The translations under genes were made by a program, and so were the position numbers. A model generated the notes under the pieces. It was not told where the DNA came from. It saw only the letters and a program-made list of their open reading frames with translations, and did no database searches. From positions 1-55,086 of the forward strand of contig CAZBDT010000002.1 in assembly GCA_964490745.1 (NCBI GenBank): 55,086 nt of DNA. Direction: 5' to 3'. Positions within the stretch are counted from its first letter, which is position 1. Every line of letters starts with the position of its first letter. Of this stretch, positions 35,117 to 44,380 are shown in pieces. Source of the stretch: Litorimonas sp964490745. GTDB lineage: Bacteria > Pseudomonadota > Alphaproteobacteria > Caulobacterales > Maricaulaceae.

Positions 35117-36478
35117 TTATCTCCGTTGAAAAGCGGGGCTAGAAAAAATCAGGGCGATACCATCTGCACGGCTTGGCGCGCCTTTTATTAATCTTGCGGC
35201 ATCATCTGTGGCAAAAGGAGCGATTGTTTGGTTGAAAATATCGACTGGATTTATGTCTCCTGCGCTTTGACGACTAAAGGCCCGAATCCATTCAAGCCTA
35301 TGGGTGAGAGATTCAGGGGCAATCCAAGCTTCACCTTTGTCTGGCCAACCTGCCGGCGAAGGCGCGCGGAATACCTCTTGGCCCATCGATTTAAGTGCAG
35401 GGAATAATAGCTGGCGTCTTGGAAGTTTAAGCGCGGTTTTTGTCGTCATGGCTCGCAGAGTAGAAATTACTAACTCCTCCGGCGTTTTGATTTTACTGCC
35501 ACTCATTTCCCAAGCTGATTTCAGATTGATTAAAGCTTCCGAGACCGCAGCGAGATCGCCTTTCGTCTCAGTAAATGTCTGCTCAATTTTTTGAATGTCA
35601 CGCGCTGATGGTGCGTCATCGACAAAATGACGCACGAGTTTTGTCGCGATGAAGCGGGCCGTGGAGGGATGACGCGAAATATATTTGAGCGCTTCAAGAC
35701 CTTGATTAACGCCACCTTGTTTGAATGATTTTCCCAGAAGCTCTTGAGGCCCGGGCTCATGGGTTCGGAGATTGAATAAAAATTGACCGGGCGGCACTTT
35801 TTGATTTTTTGGATTTTTACGTTGTCTCGCAACTGTCCAGCCCGTCAGAATTTTCGCAAAATTTGTGACGTCACTTTGCGTGTAATCTCCTTGAGCGCCC
35901 ATTGTATGTAGTTCCAGAATTTCACGGGCCAGATTTTCATTTAAGTCTTTGCCGCGTCTCGACCCTTGCCTCGAATTTGGGCCGATGGAACTTATATTAT
36001 CCAGGTAAATCAACATACAGGGATGTTGTGTGACGCTCAGTAACATCTCTTCAAAGCGACCGAAAATAAAGGGTCTGATAGCTTCGTTTTCATAAGCGGG
36101 GATGGCCGGACCGATGAGCCCCCGTGTTCGCGAGACTGTAAAGTGATTGGACCAAAATCTGACTAATCGTTCTGCAAAAGGTTGATCGGTTTGTACTTGA
36201 TGTGACAGACGGGCTCGTAGGGATTGATTAAACCTTTGACGTTTTTTCTTGTTCGACGCTTTTCTCTTCGCTTCATCTTTTATGCGTCGATTTTTATAAG
36301 ATAGATGCAAGACATCCGCACTACTCGGGTGGTCGGAAAACACGCTGGGCATAGTTGTTGAAGACTTGATTTGGGCCTTAAGCCACGCTTTGGGGTTATC
36401 TTTTGCTCGCTCTATATCCGCTGGTGAGGCGCCCAAGCCAAATCTATTTGTCGCAATGAGCGTTTGCTTGGATAGCAT
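35117..36478 (-). CDS. DUF1800 protein
   Basis: A 453-residue DUF1800 protein: NRFGLGASP at the start, then LVRFWSNHFTVS, NENLAREILELHTMGAQGDYTQ, GWTVAR and WPDKGEAWIAPE. No clear signal peptide is visible. It is co-transcribed with the DUF1501 gene and divergent from the Tat sulfatase gene, with operator copy B between them. Biochemical function unknown. Confidence 0.88.
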   Translation of the reverse strand: MLSKQTLIATNRFGLGASPADIERAKDNPKAWLKAQIKSSTTMPSVFSDHPSSADVLHLSYKNRRIKDEAKRKASNKKKRQRFNQSLRARLSHQVQTDQPFAERLVRFWSNHFTVSRTRGLIGPAIPAYENEAIRPFIFGRFEEMLLSVTQHPCMLIYLDNISSIGPNSRQGSRRGKDLNENLAREILELHTMGAQGDYTQSDVTNFAKILTGWTVARQRKNPKNQKVPPGQFLFNLRTHEPGPQELLGKSFKQGGVNQGLEALKYISRHPSTARFIATKLVRHFVDDAPSARDIQKIEQTFTETKGDLAAVSEALINLKSAWEMSGSKIKTPEELVISTLRAMTTKTALKLPRRQLLFPALKSMGQEVFRAPSPAGWPDKGEAWIAPESLTHRLEWIRAFSRQSAGDINPVDIFNQTIAPFATDDAARLIKGAPSRADGIALIFSSPAFQRR

Positions 36479-36576
36479 GCTTTAGTCTCCGAAACCTTTT
36501 ATACTACTCACGTTCGGGTAGGGAATATCCTTCGATATAACTTAGCGTAGATAAGTTTTTTAATTGAACGATTTTA

Positions 36577-36610
36577 TTGCGATTAAATTTGATAAAATGA
36601 TCAAATATGC
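36577..36610. promoter_or_regulatory. Shared locus operator, copy B (divergent DUF1800 / sulfatase)
   Basis: Contains TTGCGATTAAATTTGAT followed by AAAATGATCAAAT. The second half is identical to copy A over 13 bases. It lies 41 bp before the sulfatase start and 99 bp before the DUF1800 start, so it could control both. Confidence 0.6.
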
Positions 36611-36650
36611 GCATAAATGAACATAATTATTGATTGAGAGAAGTTGACCT

Positions 36651-38138
36651 ATGGCGTGTATCAGAGAAAATTGGTTAAACTCTCAAAGGCGGGATTTTCT
36701 AAGAGGAGCAAGCGCTCTGGGTGTGGCTTCGCTATTATCCGCTTGTGGGAACGCTACGTCTTCCCCAATAGAGTCTGCGCAATCTAAACCCAATTTTCTC
36801 TTTCTGCCCATTGATGATCTCAATGATTGGATTGGCGTTTTAGGCACAAATACAAATGTGAAAACGCCCCATATTGATGCTTTGGCGGGGCAGGGGATGC
36901 TCTTTACAAATGCCCATGCGCAAGCGCCTATTTGTGCGCCGTCGCGAGCCAGTCTTATGAGCGGGCTATTGCCACATCAGACAGGTATTTATGGGCAAGT
37001 GAGAGATGAGAGATTACGGGGCGCCATAAATGCTGTGAGCTCGACAAAATTCCTTTCAGAATATTTGAAGAATAATGGATATTACACAGTCGGGCGCGGA
37101 AAACTATTCCATAATGGCGCGCCAGAGGGGAGCTTTCACGAATATTTCCGTGAAGGCGATTTTGGCCCAAAACCTGAAAAACGCATGAAGTGGGAAAGTA
37201 ACAGAACTCATACGGATTGGGGACCATATCCTGCCCGCGATGAAGATATGCTCGATCTACAAACCGCCAATTGGGGTGCGGAGTGGTTAAGTAAAACGCA
37301 TGATCAACCTTTCTTCCTCGGTCTCGGCATGATCCGCCCTCATGTGCCTTGGCATGCGCCCAAAAAATGGTTTGATCTTTATCCATTGGAAGAAATAGAA
37401 CTTCCGCCATGGCTGGAAACAGATATGGACGATATACCACCGGCAGGGATTGCGCTGACGGATGTGCCGCAAATGCCGACCGTTGAATGGGCGATTGAGA
37501 ATAATGAATGGCGGCCTATCATACAGGCCTATCTCGCCAGTATTAGTTTTGTTGATCATTGTATCGGGATTGTTGTGAATGCTCTCAAAGCCTCTGCCTA
37601 TGCGGATAATACTTATATTATTCTATTCTCTGACCACGGATATCATCTGGGTGAGAAGAGCCGTTTTGCGAAAATGTCCCTTTGGGATCGCTCCACACGC
37701 GTGCCCTTAATCATTGCGGGGCCTGACATAAAGCCGGGCGAGTCTGAAGCGCCTGTTGGGCTCATTGATCTCTATCCGACTATAGTTGATCTGGCCGGAC
37801 TTCCTGCAAACCCGGAAAATGCAGGGCAAAGTTTGACGCCGTTTTTAAGCGGGAAGTCCGAAAGCCGTGAGCCTGTTACATCAGTTTATGGCAAAGATAA
37901 TTTTGCCGTTATTGGTGAGCGCTATCGCTACATCCGATATGCGAATGGGGATGAAGAACTTTATGATCTGGTAAATGACCCAAATGAATGGACGAATATT
38001 GCGGGAGATCCGGAATATGCGGAAATTAAGCGACATCTTGCGGCGAATATTCCTAGAAATACACGCGCGGAAATTACTGTGAAGCGGCGGCCAAGACCTC
38101 CGGAAAAATCAGGCCCTGTTGCGACACCGGGTCCGTAA
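36651..38138 (+). CDS. Sulfatase (type I, Cys), Tat lipoprotein, iduronate-sulfatase-like
   Basis: A 495-residue S1 sulfatase. The N-terminus has a twin-arginine motif RRDFLRG (13-19) and a lipobox LLSAC (Cys32), which suggests export in a folded state and lipidation. The metal site is PIDDLNDW, and the formylglycine motif CAPSR has Cys95. FSDHGYHLGEKSRFAKMSLWDRSTRVP is typical of the iduronate-2-sulfatase-like branch. An iduronate- or glucuronate-linked sulfate, or rhamnose-3-sulfate, in ulvan is the likely target. It ends exactly where the convergent rhamnulokinase gene ends. Confidence 0.92.
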   Translation: MACIRENWLNSQRRDFLRGASALGVASLLSACGNATSSPIESAQSKPNFLFLPIDDLNDWIGVLGTNTNVKTPHIDALAGQGMLFTNAHAQAPICAPSRASLMSGLLPHQTGIYGQVRDERLRGAINAVSSTKFLSEYLKNNGYYTVGRGKLFHNGAPEGSFHEYFREGDFGPKPEKRMKWESNRTHTDWGPYPARDEDMLDLQTANWGAEWLSKTHDQPFFLGLGMIRPHVPWHAPKKWFDLYPLEEIELPPWLETDMDDIPPAGIALTDVPQMPTVEWAIENNEWRPIIQAYLASISFVDHCIGIVVNALKASAYADNTYIILFSDHGYHLGEKSRFAKMSLWDRSTRVPLIIAGPDIKPGESEAPVGLIDLYPTIVDLAGLPANPENAGQSLTPFLSGKSESREPVTSVYGKDNFAVIGERYRYIRYANGDEELYDLVNDPNEWTNIAGDPEYAEIKRHLAANIPRNTRAEITVKRRPRPPEKSGPVATPGP

Positions 38139-39545
38139 TTACGACATATCTATCAGCTTATTCTCCCATAATGCCGCATAGTTCGGGAAGATGTCTTGCC
38201 TGTAAGGCGCAACGATCGGGTTGTTCTTCTCCGTCAAAGCTTCTTCCCAATGGGTTAATAAAAAGCATCCTTCAGTAACACCATTTCCGCTATTTTGTGT
38301 GCGGACTTTTCTCTCCGGGTTTAAAGCAGCTAACAGGCCGCACAGGACTGAGTTTTGCGCAAAGCTACCCTCAATTAATATGTCCTGTTTTGAATTCGGG
38401 CTCAGTCTTTTCAAAATATTATTGAGCATAAGCGCTGCGTAAATCGTCGCGGCCGCTTTCCCGTTTATTGGTAATACCTCTCCGTCGAAATCTATGCGAC
38501 CCTGATGATCCGGATATGGCCCAGAACCTGATGCGAATGAGGGCAATATAAATGTGTTAGAGCGTATAATGGCTTCGATATCTTCATCAACAAATGTCGT
38601 CGCAATATCGGTATTGAGTTTTTCGCATATAAGCCCGAATTCGCGTCCACCCATGTAGCGCGCCGTCGCCAGTGGAGAGCCTTCTGCATCAATATTGACT
38701 AACATATCTCGGCTGGAATCAAGTGTTTCTAGATCAGTATTTCCATCCATGATGACGGACCATGTACCAGTGGAAACAACGGTTGGTCTATTTGTTTTGG
38801 GCTGCCTTAAGATTGGTAAGTAACCCGCATTACTATCGTGCACGCCCGGATAAATAGCGCAGTCTGGGTTGAGGCCCAATTCAGTGGCAAGGTTCTCTTT
38901 AATCAGACCGACAGGTTCCCACGCTTTTTTAAACGGGGGGAGGGCGTCGCGTAATCCTAATGTTTCGAGTAAAGATGAAGCGCTCTTTGTTTTCACGTTC
39001 CAAAGATCCGTGTGACATCCTAATGATGTTACTTCTGTCGTGACTTCACCTGACAGTTTCCATGCCCAATATTGTGGGTACATAAGCAATATAGCGTTTT
39101 CTTTCTCTTGGTCAGAAAGAAGATCACTTTGCCAGTATAGTTGTCGACCAAGATTCAGGCCAGCAGGAAAATGGGGGCTGCCTGTTTCTTCAAAGGGCGG
39201 CCGAATGCTCTCATAATTTTTATACTCATCTGGATAAGATTCAAACTCATAATCCATAACAGGCAATAAGAGCTCTTGCGTTCGTTGGTCTATCAGTGCG
39301 GCTGCTGCCCCATGTGTTGCAATGCTGATAGCCGCAATTTGATATTGCCTGGTTAGCTCTGATAACTGTCCTTTTAACCACAGCCAAATACCGTCTACAT
39401 CATAGCTATGATAGGGTTGTGTTTGCATAACACGGTTAGATCGTCGGTTTCTGTAGAGTTCATCGCCATTTTTATTCAAGATGGAGACCTTCACATGGGT
39501 TTTCCCAATATCGAAAACTAAGGTCTGTGAGTCCTTGAAGGTCAT
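38139..39545 (-). CDS. rhaB: FGGY carbohydrate kinase, probable rhamnulokinase
   Basis: A 468-residue FGGY kinase. It has the N-terminal phosphate-1 motif VFDIGKTHVKVS, SIATHGAAAALID, the GVHDSNAGYL substrate region with the catalytic Asp, STGTWSVI (phosphate-2) and ILIEGSFAQN near the C-terminus. In the context of rhaM, rhaI and rhaD it should phosphorylate L-rhamnulose. L-fuculose kinase is an alternative from sequence alone. It is divergent from rhaD with operator copy C between. Confidence 0.85.
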   Translation of the reverse strand: MTFKDSQTLVFDIGKTHVKVSILNKNGDELYRNRRSNRVMQTQPYHSYDVDGIWLWLKGQLSELTRQYQIAAISIATHGAAAALIDQRTQELLLPVMDYEFESYPDEYKNYESIRPPFEETGSPHFPAGLNLGRQLYWQSDLLSDQEKENAILLMYPQYWAWKLSGEVTTEVTSLGCHTDLWNVKTKSASSLLETLGLRDALPPFKKAWEPVGLIKENLATELGLNPDCAIYPGVHDSNAGYLPILRQPKTNRPTVVSTGTWSVIMDGNTDLETLDSSRDMLVNIDAEGSPLATARYMGGREFGLICEKLNTDIATTFVDEDIEAIIRSNTFILPSFASGSGPYPDHQGRIDFDGEVLPINGKAAATIYAALMLNNILKRLSPNSKQDILIEGSFAQNSVLCGLLAALNPERKVRTQNSGNGVTEGCFLLTHWEEALTEKNNPIVAPYRQDIFPNYAALWENKLIDMS

Positions 39546-39630
39546 TTTCTTGTCCGTTTGCCCATCAATTATTTGAGTGTTCGGGCTTATATAACCCTGT
39601 GCTAAATTACGATATCAAAAATGATTTCTT

Positions 39631-39664
39631 ATGCAATAAAATGATTGAAATTGATCAATATGGG
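39631..39664. promoter_or_regulatory. Shared locus operator, copy C (divergent kinase / rhaD)
   Basis: Begins ATGCAATAAAATGAT and continues AAATTGATCAA. It is nearly identical to copy A over 28 bp. An additional AAAAATGATT half-site lies just upstream at 39617-39626. It is centred between the divergent rhamnulokinase and rhaD genes. Confidence 0.65.
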
Positions 39665-39707
39665 CGTTAAAACCCTGCAACTGGGAAAGTAATGAACAGG
39701 ACGGAAT

Positions 39708-41807
39708 ATGTCTGCCAAACTCAAAAATCTATGGGACGATAAGCTTGCGGAAAAGATGAGCGGCCCCGAAAAACTACAATATCGGTCTAATTTATTGGGG
39801 TCTGACTTACGGGTCACAAATTTTGGTGGCGGGAACACATCTTCGAAGCTGCGCCAAAAAGACCCGCTCACGGGTGAGATGGTCGATGTCATGTGGGTCA
39901 AAGGCTCTGGCGGTGACTTAGGCTCTATTAAGTTGGATGGTTTTTCGACACTATATCTGGAAAAGCTACATGCGCTGGAGGGTCTGTATCGTGGCCTAGA
40001 GCATGAAGATGAGATGGTTGGATATCTTCCGCATTGTACATTTAATTTAAATCCGCGGGCCGCCTCAATTGATACGCCGCTGCATTCTTTCATTCCGCAT
40101 AAACATGTCGATCATATGCATCCGGACTCTGTGATTGCAATTGCCTGTACGAAAAACTCTAAAGCGCTGACAGAAGAAGTTTTCGGTGGACGTTTGGGGT
40201 GGCTGCCTTGGCAGCGTCCCGGTTTTGATTTGGGCTTGAAGCTTGGCGAAATGGCGACTGCTAATCCCGAGATGGAGGGTATCGTCCTCGAAGGCCATGG
40301 CCTATTCAGTTGGGGCGACACCTCTAAAGACTGTTATTTGAAGACCTTAGAGATTATTCAATTGGCGGCTGATTGGCTGGCTGAGAATAATAAAAAGGCA
40401 GCATTTGGCGGTGTGAAATATAAAAAATCTTTGCCAGCCGAGACGCGTCGTGAGGTGGCGTCTGCCTTGATGCCAGTTATTCGCGGAAAAATTACGGGTG
40501 ACCAAATGAAAATCGGTCACTTCAATGATTCCAAAGAAATTTTGCAATTCGTAAATTCAAAAAACCTGGAGCCTTTGGCGGCTCTCGGAACGTCCTGCCC
40601 GGATCATTTCCTGAGAACTAAAATTAGACCGCTTGTCGTTGATTTTGATCCAACGGCCGAAGATCGTGCGGCGGAAATAGAGCGTGTCATCTCCGGTTTA
40701 GATGCGCAGCTTGAGGCCTATCGTGAAGATTATCGCGGTTATTATGAGCGCTCAAAGCGTAGCAATAGCCCGGCTATCCGCGACCCGAATGCCATTGTTT
40801 ATCTCATTCCCGGTGTTGGCATGATGACCTTTGCCAAGAATAAGGCGACTGCGAGGATTGCAGGCGAGTTCTATGTGAATGCGATTAACGTCATGCGCGA
40901 AGCCAATGGCGTCGATACATATATTGGTCTGCCAGAGCAGGAAGCTTTTGATATCGAATATTGGTTATTGGAAGAGGCGAAGCTGCAACGCCAACCTAAA
41001 CCAAAATCACTAGCCGGGCGCATTGCATTTGTAACGGGCGGTGCCGGAGGTATTGGCTCGGAAACAGCGCGCCGCCTTCTTTCTGAAGGCGCTTGCGTGA
41101 TGTTAGCGGATATTGATGAGGCTTCTCTAAAAGCAAAAGCTGAAGAGCTTTCAGCTGAGTATTCTGCAGATGTTGTTCGCACAACCGTTTGCAATGTCAC
41201 AGATGAGAAAAGCGTTACGGCTGCGGTTGCGGATTGCTCGACAGAATTTGGCGGTATGGATATCCTCGTGTCAAATGCGGGCATCGCAAGCTCTGCGCCG
41301 TTGGAAGAGACCTCTTTGGAAATTTGGAACCGCACAATGGATATTTTGTCCACGGGCTATTTCCTCGTTTCGCGCGAAGGCTTCAAAGTCATGAAAGCCC
41401 AGAATATTGGCGGAAGCATTGTCTTTGTCGCGAGTAAAAACGGGCTTGTCGCCTCTACAGGCGCGTCTGCTTATTGCACGGCGAAAGGCGCTGAGGTTCA
41501 ACTTTCACGGGCGGTTGCTCTCGAAGGTGCGGGCCTCGGAATTCGTTGTAATGTCGTCAACCCTGATGCTGTGCTGAAGGGGTCGAAGATTTGGAATAGT
41601 GGGTGGAAGAAAGAACGTGCGGATGCGTATAAAATGTCCGAGCTTGAGCTTGAGGATATGTATCGTCAGCGTAGTCTCCTGAAGCGCTCCGTCTTCCCTG
41701 AAGATATTGCTGAAGCTATTTATTTCTTTGCATCTGATGTATCTTCCAAATCGACGGGTAACATCATTAATGTTGATGCGGGCCATGCGCCGTCTTTCAC
41801 GCGATAA
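39708..41807 (+). CDS. rhaD: Bifunctional rhamnulose-1-phosphate aldolase / L-lactaldehyde dehydrogenase
   Basis: A 699-residue fusion. The N-terminal class II aldolase domain (about 1-420) has the zinc-binding histidines in PHKHVDHMHP and EGHGLFSWG. The C-terminal SDR domain starts near residue 435 with FVTGGAGGIG, then VSNAGIAS and YCTAKGAEV (YxxxK). It cleaves L-rhamnulose-1-phosphate to DHAP and L-lactaldehyde and oxidises the aldehyde to L-lactate. It starts the rhaD-rhaI-lldD-deoR run and lies downstream of operator copy C. AGGACGGA precedes the ATG. Confidence 0.94.
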   Translation: MSAKLKNLWDDKLAEKMSGPEKLQYRSNLLGSDLRVTNFGGGNTSSKLRQKDPLTGEMVDVMWVKGSGGDLGSIKLDGFSTLYLEKLHALEGLYRGLEHEDEMVGYLPHCTFNLNPRAASIDTPLHSFIPHKHVDHMHPDSVIAIACTKNSKALTEEVFGGRLGWLPWQRPGFDLGLKLGEMATANPEMEGIVLEGHGLFSWGDTSKDCYLKTLEIIQLAADWLAENNKKAAFGGVKYKKSLPAETRREVASALMPVIRGKITGDQMKIGHFNDSKEILQFVNSKNLEPLAALGTSCPDHFLRTKIRPLVVDFDPTAEDRAAEIERVISGLDAQLEAYREDYRGYYERSKRSNSPAIRDPNAIVYLIPGVGMMTFAKNKATARIAGEFYVNAINVMREANGVDTYIGLPEQEAFDIEYWLLEEAKLQRQPKPKSLAGRIAFVTGGAGGIGSETARRLLSEGACVMLADIDEASLKAKAEELSAEYSADVVRTTVCNVTDEKSVTAAVADCSTEFGGMDILVSNAGIASSAPLEETSLEIWNRTMDILSTGYFLVSREGFKVMKAQNIGGSIVFVASKNGLVASTGASAYCTAKGAEVQLSRAVALEGAGLGIRCNVVNPDAVLKGSKIWNSGWKKERADAYKMSELELEDMYRQRSLLKRSVFPEDIAEAIYFFASDVSSKSTGNIINVDAGHAPSFTR

Positions 41808-41837
41808 GCGTGAAACTGTCGAAGAGGGAATAAGGAA

Positions 41838-43121
41838 ATGATCGACAATAGCCGGTTGGCAGAAGCCAACAAACTCCATGAGGCAAACCTCCTCAGCGAT
41901 TATAACAATTTGGGGGATCAGCTCTCACGACGTGGCATAGAGATCGCGGATATTCTTCAAAAGGCCATGGCCTTTGCCGTCGCCGTCCCAAGTTGGGGTG
42001 CCGGAACGGGCGGAACACGTTTTGCGCGTTTCCCGGGCATATCTGAGCCGCGTAATATTTTTGAGAAGCTCGAAGACTGCGCCGTTGTAAATGACCTCGT
42101 CCGGATCACCGGAGAAGTGTCCCCGCATTTCCCATGGGATGTCGTCGAGGATATGAGTCGTGTGAAAACGGCTGCCAACGAACATGGTCTGACGTTCGGG
42201 CCTGTCAATTCAAATACATTCCAAGATCAAAAGGGTCAGGCTCATTCTTATAAATATGGGAGCTTGTCGCATTCTGATAAATTGACCCGCGACCAAGCCG
42301 TTGCGCATAACATTGATTGCATTGAGTGGGGCAAGGCTATTGGATCTGATGTTCTGACCGTCTGGGTTGGGGATGGTAGCAACTTTGCAGGACAATCCAA
42401 TTTCACTCGTCAATTTGAACGCTATTTGGCGTCCATGGAAGATATTTATAAAGCGCTTCCAAGTGACTGGCGGATGTTCATTGAACATAAAATGTTCGAG
42501 CCAAGTTTCTACTCCACAGTCATTCAAGATTGGGGCAGCAATATCTTAGCGGCTCAACATCTGGGCGAAAAATGTTTCTCGCTTGTTGACCTTGGGCACC
42601 ATGCGCCAAATGTGAATATTGAGATGATTGTTGCGCGTCTGATCCAATTTGAAAAACTGGCGGGTTTCCATTTCAATGATAGTAAATATGGCGATGATGA
42701 TTTGGACAGTGGATCTTTACACCCATTCCAGCAGTTCTTGATTTTCAATGAGCTGATTGATGCTGAACATCGCGGTGCGAAAAACTTCAGCCCGGAATAT
42801 ATGCTGGATCAATCCCATAATATGACGGACCCGATTGAGAGCTTGGCAACTTCCGCCATTGCGGTTCAGCGTTCCTATGTGCAGGCTTTGTTGATAGACC
42901 GCGCAGCGCTTGAAGGCTATCAAGATGAGAATGACGCCATGATGGCAAGTCAGTGTCTCAAGACGGCCTATCAAACAGATGTCACGCCTATTCTTTCTAT
43001 GGCTAGATTTAAAGCAGGCGGCGCGATTGATCCAGTCGGATTTTACCGCTCTCTCGATTATCGTAAGAGCCTAGAAGCCAAACGTCCAGCGAGTGCCAAC
43101 CCATCTTCAGGTATTGTCTAA
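41838..43121 (+). CDS. rhaI: L-rhamnose isomerase
   Basis: A 427-residue rhamnose isomerase of the Pseudomonas stutzeri type (RhaI, xylose-isomerase-like TIM barrel), not the E. coli RhaA type. Metal and substrate residues lie in TVWVGDGSNFAGQ, FIEHKMFEPSFY, VDLGHHAPNVN and GFHFNDSKYGDDDLD. It converts L-rhamnose to L-rhamnulose. It follows rhaD by 30 bp and precedes the lactate dehydrogenase by 6 bp. Confidence 0.94.
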   Translation: MIDNSRLAEANKLHEANLLSDYNNLGDQLSRRGIEIADILQKAMAFAVAVPSWGAGTGGTRFARFPGISEPRNIFEKLEDCAVVNDLVRITGEVSPHFPWDVVEDMSRVKTAANEHGLTFGPVNSNTFQDQKGQAHSYKYGSLSHSDKLTRDQAVAHNIDCIEWGKAIGSDVLTVWVGDGSNFAGQSNFTRQFERYLASMEDIYKALPSDWRMFIEHKMFEPSFYSTVIQDWGSNILAAQHLGEKCFSLVDLGHHAPNVNIEMIVARLIQFEKLAGFHFNDSKYGDDDLDSGSLHPFQQFLIFNELIDAEHRGAKNFSPEYMLDQSHNMTDPIESLATSAIAVQRSYVQALLIDRAALEGYQDENDAMMASQCLKTAYQTDVTPILSMARFKAGGAIDPVGFYRSLDYRKSLEAKRPASANPSSGIV

Positions 43122-43127
43122 GCTGCT

Positions 43128-44273
43128 ATGTTTCCAGGCCGCCTTTCGAATTGCCTAAATGTTGAAGACTATCGCAAGGCCGCCAAACGGCGTGCCCATA
43201 AGATGGTGTTCGACTATATTGATGGTGGGTCGGATGATGAAATAGCGCGTTTTGAAGGGCATAGCGCCTTTCAAGATTACCGCATAGCCCATCGGGTTTT
43301 ATCCGGTGTTGATAAACCTGATATGTCAACGATGGTCATGGGGCAGAAACTAGACGTTCCTTTTATTCTGTCCCCCGCTGCGGGTAACCGCTTATTTCAT
43401 ACAGATGGTGAGCTCGGCCCGGCAAAGGCGGCTGAGGCCGTGGGAACCGTTTATTGTCTGTCGACGTTGTCCTCTCGCTCGATTGAGGAAATCGGCGCAG
43501 CGACGACCGGTCCGAAATGGTTCCAGCTCTATGTTTGGAAAGACCGCGTTCTTGTCAAAGAGATGTTAGCGCGGGCAAAAGCGGCTGGGTACACAGCTTT
43601 AATCCTGACGGTGGATTTTCCCATTACGGGCAATCGCGAACGTGACCCTCGTAATGGATTTACCATCCCTCCAAAGCTTGGCCCGAAACAAGTCTGGCAT
43701 GCTATGCAGGCGCCGCTTTGGTCTCTTGATTACGTCACGAAACCAAATGTGAAATATGCCAATCTGAGTGAAGATACGAGCGCGGTAAGCCTAAATGAAT
43801 TTGTTGCGAAGCAACTAAGCGCCGATTTTTCTTGGGACGATGCTGAATGGCTATTAGGCGAGTGGGGTGGGCCTGCGATGATCAAAGGGGTTGCGCGTCC
43901 GGATGATGCTATCCGCGCTGTCAAAACCGGGTTTAGCGCAATTTCACTGTCTAATCATGGGGGGCGTCAATTAGATAGTTCTCCTGCCCCTGTTCATTGC
44001 GTGCAAGAGGTCCGCCATGCCATTGGTCATGATGCGAATGTGGTCGTGGATGGGGGCGTCCGCCGCGGTACGGATGTTTTAAAGGCCGTAGCTCTGGGTG
44101 CGGATGCGGTTAGTTTCGCAAGACCCTATCTCTACGGACTGGCAGCTTTCGGTGTAAAAGGCGCCGTGCAAGCCGTGTCTCAAATGAAAGAGGCCGTTGA
44201 AAGAGATATGATTTTATCCGGTGTTGGCCGTATCAATGAATTAGATGAAACTTATATACGACAGGTGAAATAA
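43128..44273 (+). CDS. lldD: FMN-dependent L-lactate dehydrogenase
   Basis: A 381-residue FMN-dependent alpha-hydroxy-acid dehydrogenase. YRKAAKRRAHKMVFDYIDGG opens the fold. The catalytic His/Arg pair is in SNHGGRQLD (around 275), and the FMN phosphate site is VVDGGVRRGTDVLKA...GADAVSFARP. It oxidises L-lactate, the product of the RhaD dehydrogenase domain, to pyruvate, probably passing electrons to the respiratory chain. Its place behind rhaD and rhaI completes a rhamnose-to-pyruvate route. Other 2-hydroxy acids cannot be excluded from sequence. Confidence 0.9.
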   Translation: MFPGRLSNCLNVEDYRKAAKRRAHKMVFDYIDGGSDDEIARFEGHSAFQDYRIAHRVLSGVDKPDMSTMVMGQKLDVPFILSPAAGNRLFHTDGELGPAKAAEAVGTVYCLSTLSSRSIEEIGAATTGPKWFQLYVWKDRVLVKEMLARAKAAGYTALILTVDFPITGNRERDPRNGFTIPPKLGPKQVWHAMQAPLWSLDYVTKPNVKYANLSEDTSAVSLNEFVAKQLSADFSWDDAEWLLGEWGGPAMIKGVARPDDAIRAVKTGFSAISLSNHGGRQLDSSPAPVHCVQEVRHAIGHDANVVVDGGVRRGTDVLKAVALGADAVSFARPYLYGLAAFGVKGAVQAVSQMKEAVERDMILSGVGRINELDETYIRQVK

Positions 44274-44380
44274 AGCGCTCGTCCACAATACCTATTTTTC
44301 TGGCATCAAATTAGAATCTTATGTAAACGAAAGGAGATGCATTCTTTCGGATGCAGATTTTCTTCGGCGAAGGCTAGCGA

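Noticed and set aside
36955..37440. 161-codon minus-strand frame inside the Tat sulfatase
   Set aside because: Antisense shadow of a gene with full sulfatase motifs.
40871..41353. 160-codon minus-strand frame inside rhaD
   Set aside because: Overlaps the SDR domain of rhaD; serine/arginine-rich composition typical of antisense frames.
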